The notes under the pieces: model-generated | Told to the model about the DNA's origin: nothing | Seen by the model: the letters and a program-made list of their open reading frames with translations, nothing else | The model's database searches: none | Program-made: the position numbers and the translations under genes | In this document: positions 58,713 through 64,000 of the stretch, in pieces | Numbering within the stretch: the first letter of the stretch is position 1 | Layout of the letters: each line of letters opens with the position of its first letter | Assembly (NCBI GenBank): GCA_902806595.1 | Contig: CADCXC010000044.1 | Location: forward strand, 124,001 to 188,000 | From: Pyrenopolyporus hunteri | Lineage: Eukaryota; Ascomycota; Sordariomycetes; Xylariales; Hypoxylaceae | Direction of reading: 5' to 3' | Length of the DNA stretch: 64,000 nt

Positions 58713-60363
58713 TCACGTACGACCGTGGCCGGTGTAACTTGACCTTCGCGGCCCTCGGGCGAATGAATAGTTCCCGTTCCCGCGTATCTGGTTCTCTTCG
58801 TCACCAACAATAGGACGCCGGTTATCCGATTGGTCCCTTTCGTTACGCACTTCGCTCACGACTTCGACTTCGACGTGTTTACGTATGTTGTTTCCCTTAT
58901 TTGGGGGAGCGCTGCCGTTGGTGCTCGTGTCCGTCCAGGCCTTCAGGTCTTGCATCTTGACCTCATCCACCATTCGTTCCTCGCTCTCGGTGAATGTCAC
59001 GTTGGTGATGGGGTTTGCCGTAGGGGGTCCCCGGCGTCGCCAGCTCTGATGACTTCCACCACCAAAAGTGCGCAGATCACTCCTCGATTCCTTATCGGTT
59101 AACCTTTGCTGCGAACGCACCGTCGTGAGTAGAGAGCCAAGAATCGGAGTAAGCCATATCTTGATGAGAGGGAAGACCATGGGGAGATTAGTCGTGACCA
59201 CAGCGACAAATGTCTCCCGTACGGCCCATGATCCGGCTAGCTGTGCTCCGTTGACGGGGTCCTGTAACGAATCTTGTAAGCTTATCATACGTGCGTTAAA
59301 TCGTCCGTATAGGTATGTAAACGACTCACGGTTACGATAAGCGCACATCGTAGAATAGCGCAGGCTACGACGAACAACCCCCCGCTGAAGAGGATAATTA
59401 ACCCGAACTTCTTTACGGGCTTTAAGCTAGACTGCCAAAGCATGGGAACGGGGATAGAAATGAGATATAGATCAGTGATGACGTTCATAGAAAGGTAGAC
59501 CCAAATGACTTCATTGGAAACAGCGGGTTGGCATCGATCTAGATATGTTGTCAGTACTATAGTAATATCGTTCAGCCCCGTAGCGACAACATACTCCCAG
59601 GATCAGGATTGATTTGCCAATACCTGTGGAAAGGTCGGCAACCGAGGAACAGATTCATCAAGATGACGATAAAGCTGGCGATGAGGAGGCCGAAACCGAA
59701 ATAAATACGGATCAGATAAGTTCGGTTTAGGCCGGCCTGTTCCATACTTAGCGCTATATGTTGGTATGTAAGAAGGGGATTTATTACCGTCAACCGCGTG
59801 TAGAAGACTAAGAGAGATGCTTTGAGTGACCAGAGGAGTACCGAGTACGACGACCATCCCGCAATTTGAATCTTAGAGCCGATAACTCTACGGGATAAGT
59901 TAGTGATACGAACGTCACTGAGCCCTCCTCTCTCCGAGCACACCGTCTCACATACCTCGTCTTGAATTCCGCACTGTCTGGCGACAGGGCGGCCCGTTGC
60001 TCGTCCGTCATGCCATTGTTGGCCAGCCCCTTAGCGACAGCGCCAACCGAATACGCCAGACTAGTTTCGACGGCATAGAAGGTCTATGAGATCTGAGAGT
60101 CAGATACCGAACACTTAACCTACATCTCGACAACTGAAGACGTGAACTAAACTGACCACTCCAACCCAGACAAGATAGTCGTCGGCTTGCAAATGCTTCA
60201 GACCCACGGCTTTTATGCGGGAGTACGTCCGAAGCATGGTGACGACGATGCCGATAGACAAGAGCGTCCACGCCTCGATGGTGAACTGGAGCATAGCCGC
60301 AGCCGCGGCTGCTTGCGCGGCTGCTTCCGCCGCGGGATCGGGTGGTTGGGCGGCCGAAGACAT
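58713..60363 (-). CDS. Fungal rhodopsin-domain (PTH11-like, no CFEM) integral membrane protein
   Basis: 444 residues from six exons: 60363-60157, 60083-59956, 59887-59788, 59736-59595, 59538-59330 and 59261-58713; all phases agree. Seven hydrophobic segments are seen: FTIEAWTLLSIGIVVTMLRT, YLVWVGVTFYAVETSLAYSV, SYSVLLWSLKASLLVFYTRL, IYFGFGLLIASFIVILMNLF, VIWVYLSMNVITDLYLISIP, FGLIILFSGGLFVVACAIL and FVAVVTTNLPMVFPLIKIWL. Family marks are LQADDYLVW, LGCRPFHRYWQINPDPGNRCQ and NVITDLYLISIPVPMLW. The C-terminal tail (about 140 residues) is hydrophilic. Related PTH11-type proteins are receptors for surface or chemical cues, but most rhodopsin-domain members are uncharacterised. No N-terminal CFEM is present; an Ala-rich stretch precedes the first segment. 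The intron between 59788 and 59736 has no stop in frame, so read-through would add 17 residues. Confidence 0.9.
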
Positions 60364-62842
60364 AGTGCATGCGGAAGGAGAGACGACGCGAGGGAGCTGA
60401 GCAAGCGAGAGACAAGCGAGGGCAGACTATCGAAGGACTTGACTTGACTTGAGGTCGACTAGCGAAGACAAACAAGACTGACGACGGAGAGCTAGACTAT
60501 TTCACTATTCAGAAGCCACCTCGGCCAGCGGGGATGGGGGGTGGTATAGCGGTATAATACGAAACAATACAAGGCAATACAAAGTGACATATTGTTATTC
60601 ACAAAGAGAGAAGGAGGAGCTTCTTTGTGAAAGGCATTGTGACTGGTCAATCGGTGATAGTCAAACGAAGATTGGGGCATTTACATGGATTTCTTATGAG
60701 CCTGAACCAGAAACTGGCTATACTGACATGGGTTGTATTAATCTCGAATCATTGTCAGGGTGGATATCCAAAGCCACATATATGGATACCGGTGACGGAT
60801 CGGCAGCCGTCTCGACTGGATCTGGGGGACTAAGTGTGGCCTTCGTTCGTGTGACGACTTATATCACTTGGCTCCGTCGTCGAGTGCATGATCACACGCG
60901 AAGCTGATTTACTTCGTAATGCAGGAACGAGCTTGCCAATCTCTCCACGGATCTTGGTACTCGAGATGCGCTTCAATATTGCCACCCAAGCTACCCCTAG
61001 CTTTCCCCTAGCTTTTCCCCTATGCTCCTGACTTGGACGTCACATAAGCCCTAAACTCTTACATTTAATCTTCTTCGTGTGAATTGAAATGTGCCGTGTC
61101 CTATAAGATAAGAAGCGACTCCGATTTCCATGCATGAGCACATGCGCGGCTAAAAGGTCACCGTTACATTCACTCAGGGGCCGGCAAGTTAAGCCTGCAC
61201 GATTTGCGGGACCATATTCGCCTCAGGGCCTCGGCAGCGTAGGACGAGCGTCTCCGACGGCTCGGATAGCAAGTAAGGGAGTCTTGCCCGAGAAGAAAGG
61301 GGAAGCGATAGCTAAGGTACGCGATCGAACTAAGAAGGAGGAATCTCTTAGCCTTTTATCTTTTGGAATTATGGCATGAAGGAGTTGGATGCTCGGGGGT
61401 CCAGGATTGAGGTTCGCGGCCGAGAACCCAGAGAAGGGAAAAAAAAAACACACACCCAAGTAATTCCCAGAGAGCCTCAAAGCTATCGGAAAATCCTACC
61501 CGGCCTTCCTAACTTACCCGTTCGGTATTAACTGCCTTGCATTGTGTGGCTCGGACTTATGCTTTCTATCTGATGCTGTTTATGCATGACACCCTCCAGA
61601 ATGTACGGATGCAGGCTAGAACATCTATATACAAATCTACGACCCAGCTGGAGGGAGGGGGTGTATGGTGTGCGTGTGCTGTGCCCACGCCGTTACATAT
61701 GCGAGTTTGAGTAGGTAATATAAGCGAGGAATTAGATGTAAGCGATAATTGGGATCTATTATTTTCCTTTGCCACGTTGGTTGCGATATAATACTACCAT
61801 CTTTGGTGTGTAGGTATATACCTACGTAATCCGTAATTCCTCATTATACGCCAAACATGTATTGATTACGGGTTCGTTGCAAGGGCCGCGAAAATGTTGG
61901 TCGCAGCGTTGCGTTCTCGCCTTTGTCGTCGGTCTGTGCCGACAAACCCACGTTTTATAATTGGACCTATTAGGTCGTGTGTCTGGATTTCGTGCATATC
62001 ACAACGGCGCAGCTGGGGTGCGACGAGGCCCCTCCAGGTGGGATATAAGAGGGCTATTAAGAGCCAGGCCTGGGGCTGGGCTGGGGGGGAGGGCAGGGTG
62101 AGAGGGGTGGGGTTGGCTGTAAAGAGAACGAATGAGGACGAAAAGGGAGGACGTATGTAGCTAAGGGTTCTCTTTATGTACAAACTATTGCGACGGCGGG
62201 CTGGGTGATACCAAACCCAGTCCGAGAAGAGCAAGTGATTGACGTAAATCTCTCTCGGCTGATATACCATACCGAGACCATACCATAGCAGTACATTCGT
62301 TCGAGTACATTCTTTCGACGTTGGTCAGTACGCTGTACGCTGGTCAGTACGTTGGCCAGTACGTTGGTGGGTTAGATTAACTTAAAGCAGGCCTCTGCCA
62401 AGAATGTGGAGGGTTACCTCTTCGAGAACCACTTCATAATCTTAGGTCGTGCTTAGGTCGTGTAAACATCCCAAACCCTGTCTTGCTGCTAAAAAGACGG
62501 GCCCCGTGCCCCCTTGCTTCGCACCGTACGACCTGGGAGCCAATGTCAGATTAGGGCGGGCCGTCAGGATGATGGATGAGACGAGCGATGCCGTTTTCTG
62601 CTCAAGCATGGCGGGAATCAGCCTGGGATCCCGTGCCGTGTTGGCAGGACAGACGACTTGACCAACGTTCGTCTCGATCCTCGGTGAGCTTCGCTTTCCT
62701 TGATTTATCCCTTGCCCTTTTATCCCGCGTCCCGGCCCTCCTCCAAACCAAGAGGGAGGTAATATCTCTAATTACAGCACAGTAGGACGAAAGAAGGCTC
62801 ATCGGATAAGCACCGAGCGAGTTTGTCTAAGTGTGTATCACC
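60364..62842. other. Divergent intergenic between rhodopsin-domain and FMO genes
   Basis: About 2.5 kb with no supported gene. It contains a degenerate tandem repeat at 62321-62374 and GC-rich low complexity near 62070-62120 (TGGGGCTGGGCTGGGG). Frames at 60584-60907 and 61134-61379 have no family signal. Confidence 0.45.
62321..62374. repeat. Degenerate tandem repeat, unit TTGGTCAGTACG
   Basis: Units read TTGGTCAGTACG, CTGTACG, CTGGTCAGTACG, TTGGCCAGTACG, TTGGTG: about four copies of a 12-mer, one shortened. Confidence 0.75.
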
Positions 62843-64000
62843 ATGGCCGATTCCACCTTACCCGAAAAGCGCGATGCCGTTGCCGCCACGGATAACATCA
62901 CAATGGAGAAGCTAGACTGCGTCGTCGTTGGCGCTGGTAAGTTGCTGTCTTCCCTTTTTTCCCCCCCTCCCCTCCATCCGCCCCCCCCAAAGCCTCTCAC
63001 CACCCGTCCTGTGCCGTCCTTACCACACGCCGATCGATCCCTACGCGTGCAACTGCGAGAAAACGACGTATAAGTTGACCCCGCTGGCTTGGCAGGATGG
63101 TACGGACTGGCCGCCGCAAAGCAGTTTCACTGCACGCAGCCAGAATGCTCGCTCGCGGTCTTTGACTCGCAGTCCAGCTTAGGCGGGACCTGGGCCGACG
63201 ATCGCCTGTATCCCGGCTTGAAGAGCAATAACCTGCTGGGGACGTTCGAATATCCAGACTTTCCTATGGATACGCCGACATTCGGCGTCAAGTCCGGGGA
63301 ACACATGCCAGGCCAGGTTATCAACAGCTATCTCAAGGCGTACGCGGCCAGGTTCGGAATCTCCGACATGGTCCGGTTAAACACCAAAGTCTTGGTTGCG
63401 GAACACCAGGACACCGTCGAGGGCGGATGGGTCTTGACCGTTGCGCCCCCAAACCAGAACCCGACCAAAGTCTTCGCACGCCGGGCCATCTTCGCCACCG
63501 GCCTAACCTCAGAGCCGTTCCTGCCGCACTTCGAAGGTCAAGAGACCTACGGCGGCAGGATATTCCACGGTAAGCAGTTCAAGCAGAACAGCGATACCCT
63601 GAAGACGGCGAAGAGGGTCACCATCTTCGGTGCCACCAAGTTCGCCTGGGATGCGGTATATGCGTACGCGACCGCCGGCGTGCAGGTGGATTGGGTAATT
63701 CGGTGTAAGCGGCCTTCCCCTCAGCGCAGGATCGATGGAGGAACAGCGCGTGCTAATCAGATCCCACAGCGTCCGGCCATGGTCCGTGTTGGATCGCGCC
63801 ATCATACGTGACCCCGCTGAAGAAGTGGATCGAGAAACTCGCTAGTAAGTGTTTGTAAAAAGCCACATGGAGCTACTTTCTGACGGGCGTGGACAGACAT
63901 GCGCTTCCTGACGTGGTTTAGCCCCTGTGTCTGGGGCGATATCGACGGCTACGGCGGCATCCGTGGCTTTTACCACGGCACTCCGGTTGGCCGCGCCATC
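62843..64000 (+). CDS. FAD-dependent (flavin-containing) monooxygenase, 5' part
   Basis: The gene runs off the right edge. Exons 62843-62936, 63096-63704, 63770-63844 and 63897-64000 give about 294 residues. The FAD-binding Rossmann motif is assembled across intron 1: VVVGAGWYGLAAAKQF. Then come DSQSSLGGTWADDRLYPGL, typical of FMO/Baeyer-Villiger-like flavoproteins, FATGLTSEPFLP, and a second nucleotide motif VTIFGATKFAWDAVYAYA, imperfect for a GxGxxG (G-A-T-K-F-A). The donor at 63705 (CGGT|GTAAGC) and acceptor at 63769 rejoin as VIRSSGHGPCWIAPSYVTPL. Similar fungal proteins oxidise secondary-metabolite or lipid intermediates (I recall DEP4-like wording). Substrate unknown. Intron 1 (159 nt) is C-rich. 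Confidence 0.88.

Overview
The window is nuclear DNA of a filamentous ascomycete (Pezizomycotina, most likely a Sordariomycete). Genes carry short GT-AG introns, mostly about 50-110 nt, many with a CTAAC-type branch point. The set includes an AA9 polysaccharide monooxygenase, a modin-like protein and a PTH11/rhodopsin-like membrane protein, and intergenic DNA is scattered with the palindromic CCTAGGTAGGTACC-type motif of many Sordariomycete genomes. The class-level placement is inference. All splice junctions were read by eye from reading-frame continuity, splice consensus and family motifs.

Left part (1-15.7 kb): the 3' part of the DNA helicase CHL1; thymidylate synthase with a cell-cycle (MCB) box in its promoter; a leucine-rich-repeat-like protein; a GC-rich ABM-fold protein; an APC-family permease (minus strand) with a splice-phase problem; a classical short-chain dehydrogenase; and a secreted AA9 lytic polysaccharide monooxygenase of nine exons with a cluster of CreA-type sites upstream.

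Middle (15.7-37.5 kb): about 12 kb with no gene I can support, rich in simple repeats and one strong foldback; a tandem CCCH zinc-finger protein with a long pyrimidine-rich leader; another 5.9 kb gene-free stretch; and a two-exon modin-like protein.

Mitochondrial block (38.4-47.3 kb): mitochondrial acyl carrier protein and the 23-kDa (TYKY/NDUFS8) complex I subunit are divergent from one 630-bp promoter region containing a CCAAT box. They are followed by protein-L-isoaspartate methyltransferase, a BSD2/Ndfip-type Rsp5 adaptor, a UQCC2/Cbp6-like complex III assembly factor and the citrate carrier CTP1. Several of these genes use tiny exons (18 or 28 nt).

Right part (47.8-64 kb): a decayed gene of unknown identity broken by TAG stops and a frameshift; an AT-rich 4 kb stretch with two interstitial CCCTAA telomere-type tracts; a CYP52-like cytochrome P450; an NmrA-like NAD(P)-binding protein; a six-exon rhodopsin-domain membrane protein; and the 5' part of a flavin monooxygenase running off the end. 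I see no complete biosynthetic core enzyme, CRISPR array, tRNA or rRNA gene. I found no clearly new multi-gene system; the best leads are the divergent complex I promoter, the decayed gene, and the telomere-type tracts.
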